Source: CAG-791 sp963655255
Lineage (GTDB): Bacteria; Bacillota; Clostridia; Lachnospirales; Lachnospiraceae
Assembly (NCBI GenBank): GCA_963655255.1
Contig: CAVKEB010000003.1
Span: forward strand, 62,001 to 126,000
Direction: 5' to 3'
Length of the DNA stretch: 64,000 nt
Each line of letters starts with the position of its first letter. The stretch's first letter is position 1. This document shows, piece after piece, positions 52,264 to 61,937 of this stretch. The notes beneath the pieces were generated by a model. That model searched no databases, was not told the DNA's origin, and worked only from the letters and a program-made list of their open reading frames with translations. The translations under genes were made by a program, and so were the position numbers.

Positions 52264-54042
52264 TCACCCCGCATACAGGATTCCCTCCAGCAGGGTATCT
52301 TCATCCGCGCCGTTGATCTTAGCGGGATAGTCCTGCCGGTCGACAGTAAGGCGGTAAATCTTTCTGCTGTAATCCGGAAGGACCGGCTGATTCAGCGTGT
52401 AGGAATACCAGCCTTCCTCCCCGCCCTTCGTAACCAGGGAGGCATCCACCTCCTGAAGATCGCAGATGGAATCATTGTCCGTGCGAAGGACGTGCACAAA
52501 GCTTCCCTTCGGAATCACACCATCGCCCGTGACATTGCCTTCCTCATCGACAAGCGAACAGGGGATATCCTTCAGTGCTTTCAGCGCATAGGAAGAAGCC
52601 GAGAAAAAGTACGACTCGTCCGAAACAGGATATCCGTCCCCGCCGACCGCATAGGTGCGGTACACCGCACCGGTCCCGAGAAGATCGGTCCGCTCGCTGA
52701 GATGAAAGTGCATGGGATCCGTAAAAGCCATCTGCCAGGAGGCCGACCAGTTCTCATTGTCCTCGGTCCACCAGGAAGAAAACTCCGCTGGAACCGAGAG
52801 ATCCGCGGAGCGCTCCTGATCGCAGGTGCCGTCCGCTGCATTTACCACGTAAAGCTGGGTGTAGTCATTCTCATGCCGCGTGAACACATAGACATACCAG
52901 GATCCGTCCGCGCAGACGAGATAGGCATCCGCATCAAACGCATAATCATCCACGTCCACCCTGCGGTCTCCGATCTTCAGGAACACCTTCTCATCGTAGT
53001 CCCCATTTGCTTCGGTCTCCAGAGAGATCTCTTCCAGAGTCCCGTCATGATTTACATCCTCGGAAATATTCTCCGTAAAAGGGATCACATAACCGGCATC
53101 GCTGACCTTGCGATAATATTCCGCAAACACGTCCGGCTCTTCTTCAAAGCGGATCCTCACAGTCGGCGCTCCCATCGCGTAAGGTCCCAGCTCATAAAGA
53201 GGGAAATAGACATTTACTCCCTCGTTGTCGATCGTCCAGGCCACAGAAGAATCGGAGAAATTCATGGAATCCACATAGGAATCCAGATCCACCGACAGCC
53301 CGTCAAGAACGTCTTCATTCTGCGCGCGGAAATCCGCGGCAAGGAGCTCCCGGAAGCGCTTCTCGTCCTGCAGAACATCGGAAAGAGCAAGGCTCTTCCC
53401 GGTCCGTGCATCATAATTCCGACCGGTTGTCGCATAGGTGCCGTGCGCTCCTCCGAGATAACCGTCACTGTCCGTGCGGATACTGACCACGCGGGAATCC
53501 GCCCGCAGTACGGTCCCTTTGGTATGGGAAGAGATTCCATTGGGAAAATCAGAAGCATCCGCAGATTTCAGGAGCTCCGCATAATCATCGGAAAGGGTCT
53601 GAATGGCCTTTTTGCTGTCTTCGGATTCACTCTGCTGTTCCTGATCCAGGGCATCGGACAGTTCTGACCACGCTGTCTGATCTTCCTCTGCAACCCGGAC
53701 AGAGAACATACTGTATTCCAGCTCCGTCTGATACGTCTCCCGATTCCACCGGGTCATATCTTTGGAGATCAGCGTTATGTGAAGCGGCGTAACCGCTTCG
53801 TCCGCATCCTGCCCGTTTTCTCCTTCCGAATCGCGTTCTGCCGCTCCCTTCGGATTGTTTTCCGCATTCTCCGAAGAAACCTGTGTGCCTTCTCCGCCCG
53901 CAGCGTCCGTTCCGGATGCTCCTCCATCCGCCTCCGTTTCCGCTGAAGAGGACACGCCGGCTTCCGCCCCTGCTGCCCCGCAGCCGGAGAGTGCCATGAG
54001 CACAGCGCCCGTCACGCACAGCTCAGCTATTCTTTTTTTCAT
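52264..54042 (-). CDS. DUF3298-type lipoprotein, function unknown
   Basis: A 592-residue lipoprotein: signal LCVTGAVLMALSGCGAAGAE (Cys about residue 19), a Glu/Gly/Ser-rich linker to residue 90, then a DUF4163/DUF3298 pair (RADSRVVSIRTDSDGYLGGA followed by HGTY, around 195-215; the GGAHG motif is diagnostic). The tail (300-590) contains a beta-rich region, unrecognised. RsiV-like lysozyme-sensing anti-sigma factors share DUF3298, but there is no transmembrane anti-sigma part here. The start at 54042 has AAGGGAGAG; the frame extends to 54090. The IS remnant touches its 3' end. Confidence 0.7.
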   Translation of the reverse strand: MKKRIAELCVTGAVLMALSGCGAAGAEAGVSSSAETEADGGASGTDAAGGEGTQVSSENAENNPKGAAERDSEGENGQDADEAVTPLHITLISKDMTRWNRETYQTELEYSMFSVRVAEEDQTAWSELSDALDQEQQSESEDSKKAIQTLSDDYAELLKSADASDFPNGISSHTKGTVLRADSRVVSIRTDSDGYLGGAHGTYATTGRNYDARTGKSLALSDVLQDEKRFRELLAADFRAQNEDVLDGLSVDLDSYVDSMNFSDSSVAWTIDNEGVNVYFPLYELGPYAMGAPTVRIRFEEEPDVFAEYYRKVSDAGYVIPFTENISEDVNHDGTLEEISLETEANGDYDEKVFLKIGDRRVDVDDYAFDADAYLVCADGSWYVYVFTRHENDYTQLYVVNAADGTCDQERSADLSVPAEFSSWWTEDNENWSASWQMAFTDPMHFHLSERTDLLGTGAVYRTYAVGGDGYPVSDESYFFSASSYALKALKDIPCSLVDEEGNVTGDGVIPKGSFVHVLRTDNDSICDLQEVDASLVTKGGEEGWYSYTLNQPVLPDYSRKIYRLTVDRQDYPAKINGADEDTLLEGILYAG

Positions 54043-54531
54043 AAACTCTCCCTTCTGTTCCAATTCTCCAATCCGATTCTCCATTTTCACCCCATAAACA
54101 TCTCTTCTTGCTGCTTTCCAATTTCCTACAAAATTTCCTGTAATTTGAAAGTACCGTACACATAAACGGCTTCGTCATCCCGGCAGCACGGTAGAAAACA
54201 AATTGTCAGCTCACATCGAAAATTCTGAAGCAAAGTCTGCCTCTGTCTGTATCATGTCATGCCCGCCTCCGGATGACAAATAAAATTTCCCTGCAGACCC
54301 CCCCGATGCTGTCGTTCAGAGTTTCTTCGCGCCAGGTGGAGACATTTTCCTACTGGAATAAAAACCGGATCATGTTAAGATTGGATTCGGGAAACGTTTC
54401 CGGAAGTGCTTTCTGCTGCTATCATCGGGAAGGCCCGGGAAACCGCGGCAGCAATGTGGTCACCGGTTTTCCGGAAGAATCCGTGCATGCACCGGAACAG
54501 AAGCAGACAACTTATGATCAAGGAGGGTGCC
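54043..54531. other. Divergent intergenic region before the GH13 gene
   Basis: 489 bases with no gene. It holds the palindromic operator candidate at 54390-54401 and a run of seven C (54298-54304). No terminator is seen. Upstream ATG codons in frame with the GH13 enzyme exist but lack ribosome sites. Confidence 0.55.
54390..54401. promoter_or_regulatory. LacI/CcpA-like operator candidate
   Basis: GGAAACGTTTCC, a perfect 12-bp palindrome with the central CG typical of LacI-family operators and cre sites. It lies about 130 bases before the GH13 start. Catabolite control or a local LacI regulator (not in the window) would fit. Confidence 0.5.
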
Positions 54532-56112
54532 ATGAGAGAATGGCTGAATGACGCAATTTTTTATGAGATTTATCCGCAGAGCTTCTGCGACACCAACGCG
54601 GACGGAATCGGAGATTTTCAGGGAATCATCCGGAAGCTCGATTACATTAAGGACCTTGGCTGCAATGCCATCTGGCTGAATCCGTGCTTCGATTCTCCGT
54701 TTGTAGACGCGGGCTACGACATCCGGGATTACTACAAGGCAGCGCCACGCTACGGCACCAATGAGGATCTCCGCCAGCTGTTCGCAGAGGCGCATGAGAG
54801 AGGAATGCATGTCATTCTGGATCTGGTTCCGGGCCACACCTCGGACGAGTGCAAATGGTTCCAGGAGTCCGCAAAGGCAGAGAAGAACGAATACACCGAC
54901 CGCTACGTCTGGACGAACAGCGTCTGGGAGGGCTTCGAGGGTGTGGATCAGATCATGGGCTCCATCCGCGGCGGCACAGAGCGCGACGGTGCCTGCGCGG
55001 CCAACTTCTTCAACGCACAGCCCGCACTGAACTACGGCTTCGCCAATCCGGATCCGGCAAAATCCTGGCAGCAGCCGATGGATGCCGAGGGACCGATGGC
55101 AACCAGAGAGGCAATCAAGGATGTCATGCGTTTCTGGCTGGGTCTCGGGTGCGACGGTTTCCGCGTAGATATGGCGGGATCTCTTGTGAAGTCCGATCCG
55201 GACCAGAGGGGAACCATCCGCCTGTGGCAGGATTTCCGCGCCTTTCTGGATGAGGAATTCCCGGAAGCGGTGATGGTCTCCGAATGGGGACAGCCGGACC
55301 GCTCTCTTCTGGCGGGCTTCCACATGGATTTTCTGCTTCACTTCGGACCTTCTCACTATCTGGATCTCTTCCGCGAGGAGCATCCTTATTTTGCAAGAGA
55401 GGGAAAGGGCGACTGCAAGACCTTCTTTGACCTGTATCTGCACAACCGCGAACTGACGAAGGGGAAGGGCGGACTGATCTGCATTCCTTCCGGCAATCAC
55501 GACATGATCCGCATGGCAAGAACGCTGGATCCGGAAGAGATCAAGCTCGCCTTTGCGTTCCTTCTCTCCATGCCGGGCGTTCCGTTCATCTATTATGGCG
55601 ACGAAATCGGTGAGAAGTATGTCGAAGGCCTGAATTCCGTAGAGGGCGGTTACGAGAGAACCGGTTCCCGCTCTCCGATGGCATGGGATAATACCCCGAA
55701 CGCTGGCTTTTCTTCCGCACCGAAGGAACTCCTGTACATTGCACAAGACGCCTCGGTGAAGGAAATCAACGCGGCGGCAGAGGCCAAGGATCCGGATTCC
55801 ATTCTGAATGCGGTAAAAGAGCTGATTGCCGTGCGCAGAGCCAATCCCGCACTTATGGATGCCGGTGATTTCCGTCTCGTGGAGCTGGAGGATCACAGCT
55901 ATCCTCTTGTGTATGAGAGAGAGCAGCAGGGTCAGAAGGTTCTGGTGGTTCTCAATCCTTCCGGACAGGAAGCCGTGATGCAGACCGCTCTTCCCGAGAA
56001 TGCGAAGCTCCTTTATGCGCAGGGCGGCATGAAGGGCAAGAGCACCTTTGTAAAGAACGCAGAAGGCAAGTGCCTCGTACCCGCAGCAAGCGCGGCCTTT
56101 TTTGAAATCTGA
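54532..56112 (+). CDS. Glycoside hydrolase family 13 (alpha-glucosidase/amylase-like)
   Basis: A 526-residue cytoplasmic GH13 enzyme. Barrel motifs: DAIFYEIYPQSFCDTNADGI (start), ILDLVPGHTSDEC, GCDGFRVDMAG (nucleophile Asp, around 208), MVSEWGQ (acid/base Glu, around 243) and PSGNHDMIR (transition-state Asp). It acts on alpha-glucosidic bonds, for example trehalose-6-phosphate, maltose or isomalto-oligosaccharides; the exact substrate is undetermined. The ATG at 54532 with AGGAGGG is preferred over the in-frame start at 54406. No sugar transporter is directly linked. Confidence 0.9.
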   Translation: MREWLNDAIFYEIYPQSFCDTNADGIGDFQGIIRKLDYIKDLGCNAIWLNPCFDSPFVDAGYDIRDYYKAAPRYGTNEDLRQLFAEAHERGMHVILDLVPGHTSDECKWFQESAKAEKNEYTDRYVWTNSVWEGFEGVDQIMGSIRGGTERDGACAANFFNAQPALNYGFANPDPAKSWQQPMDAEGPMATREAIKDVMRFWLGLGCDGFRVDMAGSLVKSDPDQRGTIRLWQDFRAFLDEEFPEAVMVSEWGQPDRSLLAGFHMDFLLHFGPSHYLDLFREEHPYFAREGKGDCKTFFDLYLHNRELTKGKGGLICIPSGNHDMIRMARTLDPEEIKLAFAFLLSMPGVPFIYYGDEIGEKYVEGLNSVEGGYERTGSRSPMAWDNTPNAGFSSAPKELLYIAQDASVKEINAAAEAKDPDSILNAVKELIAVRRANPALMDAGDFRLVELEDHSYPLVYEREQQGQKVLVVLNPSGQEAVMQTALPENAKLLYAQGGMKGKSTFVKNAEGKCLVPAASAAFFEI

Positions 56113-56215
56113 GTTCTGATCGATATCCTGTAATATCAACTCCGCGTGACCGCCGCCGATACGCATGGAACCCGCATTCCTGCAGGTATGCGATTCGTTT
56201 TGAATTCCGCGAAAG

Positions 56216-56260
56216 CCAAAAGAGAGGAAGCCTCCAAATGGAAGTTTCCTCTCTTTTTTG
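56216..56260. terminator. Bidirectional terminator between GH13 and mmsB
   Basis: A 12-bp stem AAAAGAGAGGAA (56218-56229) with TTTCCTCTCTTTT, followed by TTTTTT on the plus strand and preceded by AAAA on the other. The convergent genes end on both sides. Confidence 0.9.
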
Positions 56261-56294
56261 TCTCTTATTTTAACTGTTCCTCTAACCGGTCACC

Positions 56295-57452
56295 TCATGA
56301 CTTACCGGTCTTGTGGTTGGAAACAACATCGAAGACAACGGCTGCCAGAAGAACCGCTCCCTTGACGACATACTGGAACTGATCAGGAAGTCCCAGAATC
56401 GACATGCCCATGTTGATGACGCCGAGGAGAATGGCACCGACCATGATTCCCGGAACACTGCCGGATCCGCCGTATGCGGAAGCGCCGCCGATGAAGCAGG
56501 ATGCGATGGCATCCATCTCGTAGGAGTTACCCATGTTGCCGTCTACCGAACCGATTCTGGCACCAACCAGAAGTCCGGAGAGACCTGCCAGTACCGACAT
56601 GAGGAAGTAAGCCCAGAAATAAACCTTACGGGGATCAATACCGGAGAGCTTGGTTGCCTTCTCATTGCCGCCGACTGCATAGAAGTAACGGCCGAAAACC
56701 GTGCTGGAGGTCAGGAATGCGAACAGGAGAACCACTGCCAGGATCCACAGTACCATGACCGGGATGCCCTTATAGCCCATCAGCTTGTAAGTGTAGGCGA
56801 TGATCAGTGCATCGAAGACAATCACCTTGGCGATGGTGCTTCCCATGGAAGCAACCGCGTAGCCCTTCTTTGCCTTCTTGGCGCGGCTTGTGAACATCAG
56901 AATCGTCAGAATAACGGCAACGATGATGCCGACGATCAGTGCGGAAACGCAGTGCTTGTTCTCATCCAGTCCGGGGATCTGAATGTAGGAAGTGAACAGA
57001 TTGTTGAACTGGTCATTCAGAATCGCGATGGTCTTGGAATCCAGAATCACACGGGCTATGCCTCGGAAGAGGAACATGCCGGCCAGTGTGCAGATGAACG
57101 GCGGGATGTGTACATAGCCGATCAGCCAGCCCTGCCAGATACCGATGACGCAGGAGATCGCGATGGAAACCAGAATTGCCACTGCCGGGCTTCCGCCGAG
57201 ATCCATGATCTTCGCTGCAGCCGCTGCGGACAGGCAGAGCGTGGAACCGACGGAAAGATCAACGTTGCCGCCGGTCAGAATGCAGAGCAGCATGCCGCAG
57301 GCCATTACCAGAACGTAGGCGTTCTGCAGCAGCAGGTTGGAAATGTTCTGTGCCAGAATCAGTCTCCCGCCTGTCAGGAACGTGAAGAAGGCAAAGACCA
57401 GAACCAGGGCCAGAACCATGGTATATTTTTTAATGAATGCACTTACTTTCAT
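56295..57452 (-). CDS. mmsB: Monosaccharide ABC transporter permease (CUT2, MmsB/GguB-like)
   Basis: A 385-residue BPD_transp_2 permease, about ten hydrophobic segments, with VMACGMLLCILTGGNVDLSV and GSVDGNMGNSYEMDAIASCF (CUT2 signatures) and the FGRYFYAVGGNEKATKLSGI ATPase-contact loop. It forms the channel for the chvE-type binding protein encoded in the same operon. I start at the ATG at 57452 with GGAGGT upstream; the frame also permits 57464. The length fits GguB/MmsB, slightly longer than RbsC. Confidence 0.88.
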   Translation of the reverse strand: MKVSAFIKKYTMVLALVLVFAFFTFLTGGRLILAQNISNLLLQNAYVLVMACGMLLCILTGGNVDLSVGSTLCLSAAAAAKIMDLGGSPAVAILVSIAISCVIGIWQGWLIGYVHIPPFICTLAGMFLFRGIARVILDSKTIAILNDQFNNLFTSYIQIPGLDENKHCVSALIVGIIVAVILTILMFTSRAKKAKKGYAVASMGSTIAKVIVFDALIIAYTYKLMGYKGIPVMVLWILAVVLLFAFLTSSTVFGRYFYAVGGNEKATKLSGIDPRKVYFWAYFLMSVLAGLSGLLVGARIGSVDGNMGNSYEMDAIASCFIGGASAYGGSGSVPGIMVGAILLGVINMGMSILGLPDQFQYVVKGAVLLAAVVFDVVSNHKTGKS

Positions 57453-57467
57453 GACTACCTCCACTGA

Positions 57468-59033
57468 TTAAACCGCTTCTTTTTTCTCTTGTGCGTGAGA
57501 GTCCGACGAGAGGATCGCGCTCATGATCTTCTCCTGCGTTGCCTCCTGTGCGGTGAACTCTCCTACGATTCTGCCCTCATTCATGACATAAATCCGGTCG
57601 CACATTCCCAGAAGCTCCGGAAGCTCGGAGGAAATCATGATCACTGCCTTCCCCTGCGCCACCATATCGTTCATGATCTGATAAATCTCGTACTTGGCTC
57701 CGACATCAATGCCTCGCGTCGGCTCATCCAGAATCAGCACATCCGGCTCCGCGAACATCCACTTGGCCAGAAGGACCTTCTGCTGGTTTCCTCCGGAGAG
57801 GTTTCCCGCGTGCTGCTGAATGCTGGGCGTTTTCGTGTGCATGGCATCGCAGAACACCTGTGCCTGCCGGTTCTCTTCCTGCTCATTAACGATTCCGTGC
57901 TTGGAAGAGATCTTGTCCATGCGGGCCAGCGTTGTGTTGCGCGCGATGGTCTCATCCAGAATCAGTCCGTTGGTCTTGCGGTCCTCCGTCGCATAGGCAA
58001 GTCCGTGTGCGATGGCCTCCGCCTCATTCTTCAGATGAACCTCTTTCCCGCCGATGAACTCCTGACCGGAGATATGCGATCCATAGCTTCTGCCGAAAAG
58101 AGACATGGCAAGCTCGGTGCGGCCTGCACCCTGAAGGCCCGAGAATCCGACGATCTCGCCCTTGTGCACGTTGAAGCTGACGTGATCATCCATGCATTTC
58201 TCGGTATAGACCGGATGATAAACCGTCCAGTCTTTGCAGGAGAACAGCACCTCATCCGACACCTTGTGCTCGCGCTGCGGATAACGGTCGGTCAGCTCAC
58301 GTCCTACCATTCCGCGGATGATCCGGTTCTCATCAATGTTGTGATCCGGATTTGCAATCGTCTCAATACTCTGTCCGTCGCGCAGAATGGTGATGCGGTC
58401 CGCGCAGTACGCAACCTCGTTCAGCTTGTGCGTGATGATGATGGAGGTAATGCCCTGTTTCTTGAATTCCAGCAGCATATCCAGCAGCATTTTGGTATCC
58501 TCTTCGTTCAGAGAGGAGGTCGGCTCATCCAGAACGAGGAGCTTGCAGTTCTTGGAAAGCGCCTTGGCGATTTCCACAAGTTGCTGCTTGCCGGTACCGA
58601 TATCCTTGATCAGAACGGAAGAGCTCTCCTTGAGTCCGACACGTGCCATTGCGTCCTGCGCTTCCTTATAAGTTCTGTTCCAGTCCAGGGTGCCGAACTT
58701 CGTCCGGCGCTCATTTCCCATGAACATATTCTCCGCAATCGTGAGCTCCGGAATCAGTGCGAGCTCCTGATGCACGACGGAGATTCCGATTTTCTCGGAA
58801 TCCTTAATACTGTGAAACTGGCACGCTTTGCCGTTGTAGATGACATCTCCGGTGTACTGCCCGTAGGGGATCGTTCCGGAGAGAACCTTCATCAGCGTGG
58901 ATTTTCCTGCTCCGTTCTCACCGCACAGAGCGTGGATTTCTCCCCGCTCCACCTTGAAATTCACGTTGTTCAAGGCCTTGACGCCGGGATACTCTTTCAC
59001 AATATTCTTCATTTCCAGAATAATGTCCGCCAA
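57468..59033 (-). CDS. mmsA: Monosaccharide ABC transporter ATP-binding protein (CUT2, MmsA/GguA-like)
   Basis: A 521-residue fused ATPase with two cassettes: the first has GENGAGKSTLMKVL (Walker A, around 37) and VLDEPTSSLNEED; the second is degenerate in Walker A (GLQGAGRTE) and has LSGGNQQKVLLAKWM and DVLILDEPTRGIDVGA, a layout typical of CUT2 ATPases. It powers sugar import. The start is TTG (59033) after AGGAGGCATTCAC. It follows a strong hairpin behind the binding-protein gene, as is common for tuning expression ratios. Confidence 0.92.
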   Translation of the reverse strand: MADIILEMKNIVKEYPGVKALNNVNFKVERGEIHALCGENGAGKSTLMKVLSGTIPYGQYTGDVIYNGKACQFHSIKDSEKIGISVVHQELALIPELTIAENMFMGNERRTKFGTLDWNRTYKEAQDAMARVGLKESSSVLIKDIGTGKQQLVEIAKALSKNCKLLVLDEPTSSLNEEDTKMLLDMLLEFKKQGITSIIITHKLNEVAYCADRITILRDGQSIETIANPDHNIDENRIIRGMVGRELTDRYPQREHKVSDEVLFSCKDWTVYHPVYTEKCMDDHVSFNVHKGEIVGFSGLQGAGRTELAMSLFGRSYGSHISGQEFIGGKEVHLKNEAEAIAHGLAYATEDRKTNGLILDETIARNTTLARMDKISSKHGIVNEQEENRQAQVFCDAMHTKTPSIQQHAGNLSGGNQQKVLLAKWMFAEPDVLILDEPTRGIDVGAKYEIYQIMNDMVAQGKAVIMISSELPELLGMCDRIYVMNEGRIVGEFTAQEATQEKIMSAILSSDSHAQEKKEAV

Positions 59034-59060
59034 GTGAATGCCTCCTTTTCGATGGAAAAG

Positions 59061-59088
59061 GCGGGTGGGGCAGCTTCGCCCCGCCCGC
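59061..59088 (-). promoter_or_regulatory. Intercistronic hairpin in the sugar operon
   Basis: An 11-bp GC stem GCGGGTGGGGC/GCCCCGCCCGC (one wobble) with a six-base loop, between the chvE-like gene and mmsA. No T tract, so it is probably an RNA-stabilising or attenuating hairpin that favours the binding protein. Confidence 0.65.
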
Positions 59089-59123
59089 CGAGAATGACCT
59101 GTTGTCTGCCGGATGCTTCCGCA

Positions 59124-60335
59124 TCATCCTACCGGATGAAGGTATCCGTCACTGTCCTTGGTGTAATAGCCGGGAGTAACAAGTGCTTCGTCCAGGTTAT
59201 CCTTGGTTACAACCGTGGGAACCAGAAGGTAAGAAGGAATGATACCGGTTCCGTTGTCATAAGAGGTGGTGTCGTAGGAGCAGTCAAACTCCCATCCGGA
59301 CTTGTCAATCAGCGTTGCATCCGGATTCTCACCGTTCAGCATTGCAGTAGCAAGATCCAGGGTTACAACGGCCTCGTTTGCAACGGCCTTGTAAACCGTC
59401 ATGGTCTGCTTGCCGTCAACGATGTTCTTCAGGTTTGCTTCATCGCCGTCCTGACCGGTAATGAGAACCTTGTTCGTTCCTGCGTAGTCGGACTCGATTG
59501 CCTGGGTAACGCCAAGAGCGGTGGAGTCATTGGAGCAGAGCGCTACATCCAGCTGAGAGCCGTCACTGTAATAGGAACCCAGAATGTTCTGGAATCTCTT
59601 CATTGCCGTTGCGGTATCCCACTGAGCGGTTGCAACCTGGTCAAACTCTGTCTGGCCGGACGGAATGACGAGCTTTCCTGCATCGATGTAAGGCTGCAGA
59701 ACGTCAACCGCGCCGTTGAAGAAGAAGCCTGCGTTGTTATCCGCCGGGTCACCTGCGGTGAACTCGATGTTGAACGGTCCGTCCTGATTCTCGAGATCCA
59801 GCTGATCTGCGATGAACTGGCCCTGCAGCTGACCTACGGTGTAGTTATCGAATGATACATAGTAGCTGATGGCATCGGTGTTCATGATCAGACGGTCGTA
59901 GGAAATAACCGGAATGCCGGCATCCTTTGCCTCGTCCAAAACCTGAGAAAGAGCCTCGCCGTCGATGGCTGCTACCACGAGCAGGTCAACGTTGTCGGCG
60001 ATCAGGCCTTCAATATCGTTATTCTGCTGAGCGGATTTGTTGTCGGAATATGTCAGCTCAACCTTGTAGCCCTTCTCCTCGAACTGCTTCTGCAGGTAAG
60101 ATCCGTCACGGTTCCATCTCTCAAGAGACTTCGTCGGCATCGAAATACCGATGGTCTTGCCGGTGCTGTCTGCGGGTGCTGCATCCGTGCTCTCTGTGTC
60201 TGCCGTTGCCTCCGTCGCTGCCGTTGTGGAAGCGTCCGTTGCTGCCGCATTATCGGATCCGCCGCTTGCGCAGCCAGCCAGCATGGTTGCCATCATAGAA
60301 GCTGCCAGCAATGCACTGATAACCTTTTTGTTCAT
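59124..60335 (-). CDS. chvE: Multiple-monosaccharide-binding lipoprotein (ChvE-like)
   Basis: A 403-residue lipoprotein: KKVISALLAASMMATMLAGC signal (Cys about 22), Thr/Ala/Glu-rich linker, then a periplasmic-binding fold. GKTIGISMPTKSLERWNRDG (around 60) and LLVVAAIDGEALSQVLDEAK are ChvE/CUT2 characteristics. It binds aldoses and delivers them to the MmsA/MmsB channel. GGAGGG precedes the ATG. The next gene upstream on the same strand, at 60.7 kb, is a related sugar-binding lipoprotein ending in its own terminator, so this operon starts here. Confidence 0.9.
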   Translation of the reverse strand: MNKKVISALLAASMMATMLAGCASGGSDNAAATDASTTAATEATADTESTDAAPADSTGKTIGISMPTKSLERWNRDGSYLQKQFEEKGYKVELTYSDNKSAQQNNDIEGLIADNVDLLVVAAIDGEALSQVLDEAKDAGIPVISYDRLIMNTDAISYYVSFDNYTVGQLQGQFIADQLDLENQDGPFNIEFTAGDPADNNAGFFFNGAVDVLQPYIDAGKLVIPSGQTEFDQVATAQWDTATAMKRFQNILGSYYSDGSQLDVALCSNDSTALGVTQAIESDYAGTNKVLITGQDGDEANLKNIVDGKQTMTVYKAVANEAVVTLDLATAMLNGENPDATLIDKSGWEFDCSYDTTSYDNGTGIIPSYLLVPTVVTKDNLDEALVTPGYYTKDSDGYLHPVG

Positions 60336-60535
60336 AATACATACCCTCCATAAAATTTGTCGTGTGCCCTCCCGGGCGGTTCACCAACAGGTGTTCGGGA
60401 ACTTCCCTTGCTCCCCTTGCTGAGTCCTAATTTATCATGCTGTTTGAATAATCAAAATATGAGATATTTGGTTTTATTGGTCATATTGAACAAGAAAAAG
60501 TCCCTGTACCTCCGGCAGGAGCTAGCATATTTTTG
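60336..60535. other. Promoter region of the sugar transport operon
   Basis: About 200 AT-rich bases before the ChvE-like gene. An imperfect AAATAT-ctc-ATATTT inverted repeat lies around 60455-60469. A promoter is expected here, but no unambiguous -35/-10 pair is seen. Confidence 0.45.
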
Positions 60536-60579
60536 CAAAAAAATTCCCGGAAAGCAGGAAAGTCCTGCTCTCCGGGATG
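60536..60579 (-). terminator. Rho-independent terminator of the second sugar-binding gene
   Basis: A stem CCCGGA-AGCAGGA with TCCTGCT-TCCGGG (60545-60578, one bulge) followed on the reverse strand by seven T (60537-60543). It lies 120 bases after the stop of the 60701 gene. Confidence 0.88.
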
Positions 60580-60700
60580 TCTTCTGCAAATTTCTCCACA
60601 AGTTCCGTGCCGTGCGGAGCCGGTCCTGTGTCCTGCGGTTCCGCGCCTTCATCCTGATCACGCTTCCGAACGGTGCAGAAAAGCTGTTTCGGTCCTTCTC

Positions 60701-61810
60701 TTACGAATCCGTATCTTCTCCCTGATCATGACTCACATGAAGATACACATCTTCTTCCATATGGAAGCCCTTGGCGATGACGGTGTTGTCCATATTTTCC
60801 TTCGTGACCTTGATGGGCCGCAGTACAATGTATGGCACCTCATAGGTTCCGTCGCTGATCGTCTTCTCCGTATCCGGCATCTTCCCCGTTGCCATCTCAT
60901 AGGCACAGCGGGCCGCCTTTCCCGCGAGATCCTCAATCGGCTTGTAGACCGTCATATTCTGCGTGCCCTCCACAACGCGCTGGCATGCATCCAGGTCCGC
61001 ATCCTGACCGGTCACGACGCTCTGTCCGGCCTTCCTTCTCTCCGCAAGAGCCCGCACCACCTGCCCGGCGATGGAATCATTGCCGCACATGAACGCATCC
61101 GCATTCTGGATATCCTCCGGATGCTCCGTCAGGTAGTCAAATGCCTCTTCATCGTTCCAGTTCCTGCAGCTGACCGAATCAATCATCTGAAGGTCGCTCC
61201 GGATGGCCGCATCGAATCCGCGGTTTACGAGCGTGACATTGTAATCTCCCGGTGAACCGTTGACCTTCATATAGGTACCGCCGTCCGGAAGCGCTTCGTT
61301 GATGGTCTCCGCCATATAGCGTCCCACCGTCTCATTGTCAAAGGTGATGTACAGATCCGTATTCGCATCGTTCAGAATCCGGTCATAGGAAATCACCTTG
61401 ATGCCCGCGCGGTGTGCGCGGTCCACTTCATCCGTCAGTGCCGTACCGTCCACCGCTACGATCACCAGAACGTCCACCTTCCGGTCAATCATATGCGAGA
61501 TGATTTTCTTCTGTTCCTCCACCTCGCCGTTTGCGTTTCCCACGAGGACCTCCGCGCCCAGTTCCTTCCCCATGGATACGAAAACATCCCGATCCCTTTC
61601 CCAGCGCTCAATGACAAAGGAGTCGAATACCATTCCGATCACCGGCTTGCCGCTTCCTGTCTCTTCCTCCGCGGGGACCTCCGCAGACGTCCCCCGGCTG
61701 CCGCATCCGGCAGACATTCCGGTCAGAAAAACTGCCAGCACCAGACAGATCAGTCCCCGCCGAAGCCTTCCTGCACGCGGCATATTTTCCTTTTCCCCTC
61801 TTGAATTCAT
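60701..61810 (-). CDS. Sugar-binding lipoprotein (XylF/ribose-binding family)
   Basis: A 369-residue lipoprotein: signal RRGLICLVLAVFLTGMSAGC then a type-1 periplasmic-binding fold (GKPVIGMVFDSFVIERWERD, VDVLVIVAVDGTALTDEVDR, VKVTKENMDN-type XylF tail). It binds a pentose or hexose. The start is placed at ATG 61810 with GAGG from repeat R6, 9 bases upstream; a nearby ATG (61783, PRAGRL) is also possible. It stands alone with its own terminator, so it may feed the neighbouring transporter or the divergent sensor. Confidence 0.82.
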   Translation of the reverse strand: MNSRGEKENMPRAGRLRRGLICLVLAVFLTGMSAGCGSRGTSAEVPAEEETGSGKPVIGMVFDSFVIERWERDRDVFVSMGKELGAEVLVGNANGEVEEQKKIISHMIDRKVDVLVIVAVDGTALTDEVDRAHRAGIKVISYDRILNDANTDLYITFDNETVGRYMAETINEALPDGGTYMKVNGSPGDYNVTLVNRGFDAAIRSDLQMIDSVSCRNWNDEEAFDYLTEHPEDIQNADAFMCGNDSIAGQVVRALAERRKAGQSVVTGQDADLDACQRVVEGTQNMTVYKPIEDLAGKAARCAYEMATGKMPDTEKTISDGTYEVPYIVLRPIKVTKENMDNTVIAKGFHMEEDVYLHVSHDQGEDTDS

Positions 61811-61813
61811 ATT

Positions 61814-61858
61814 CTTATACCTCACTGAGGCAAAATCCGCGAATGCGGTTCTGCACAA
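61814..61858 (-). repeat. Structured modular repeat, copy R6
   Basis: Reverse strand: stem GCAGAACCGC-attc-GCGGATTTTGC (61829-61855, one wobble pair, one bulge) then CCTC-AGT-GAGG before the lipoprotein ATG. The wobble keeps the stem only in the gene-coding direction. A separate hairpin (GATTTCC-gcaa-GGAAATC) follows around 61874-61891. Confidence 0.8.
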
Positions 61859-61925
61859 GACAGTTTTTACAAGGATTTCCGCAAGGAAATCTGAGATGCA
61901 CTGAACAGTTGCATTTATTTTACCT

Positions 61926-61931
61926 TATAAT
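61926..61931 (+). promoter_or_regulatory. Candidate -10 box of the sensor operon
   Basis: TATAAT just 6 bases before the ATG at 61938. A -35-like TGAACA (61902-61907) is 18 bases upstream. If used, the mRNA would begin at or next to the ATG (leaderless). No Shine-Dalgarno is visible. Confidence 0.5.
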
Positions 61932-61937
61932 GGCCTT

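Noticed and set aside
54460..56166. 568-codon minus-strand frame opposite the GH13 gene
   Set aside because: Antisense shadow. The plus frame has all GH13 catalytic motifs and an AGGAGGG site.
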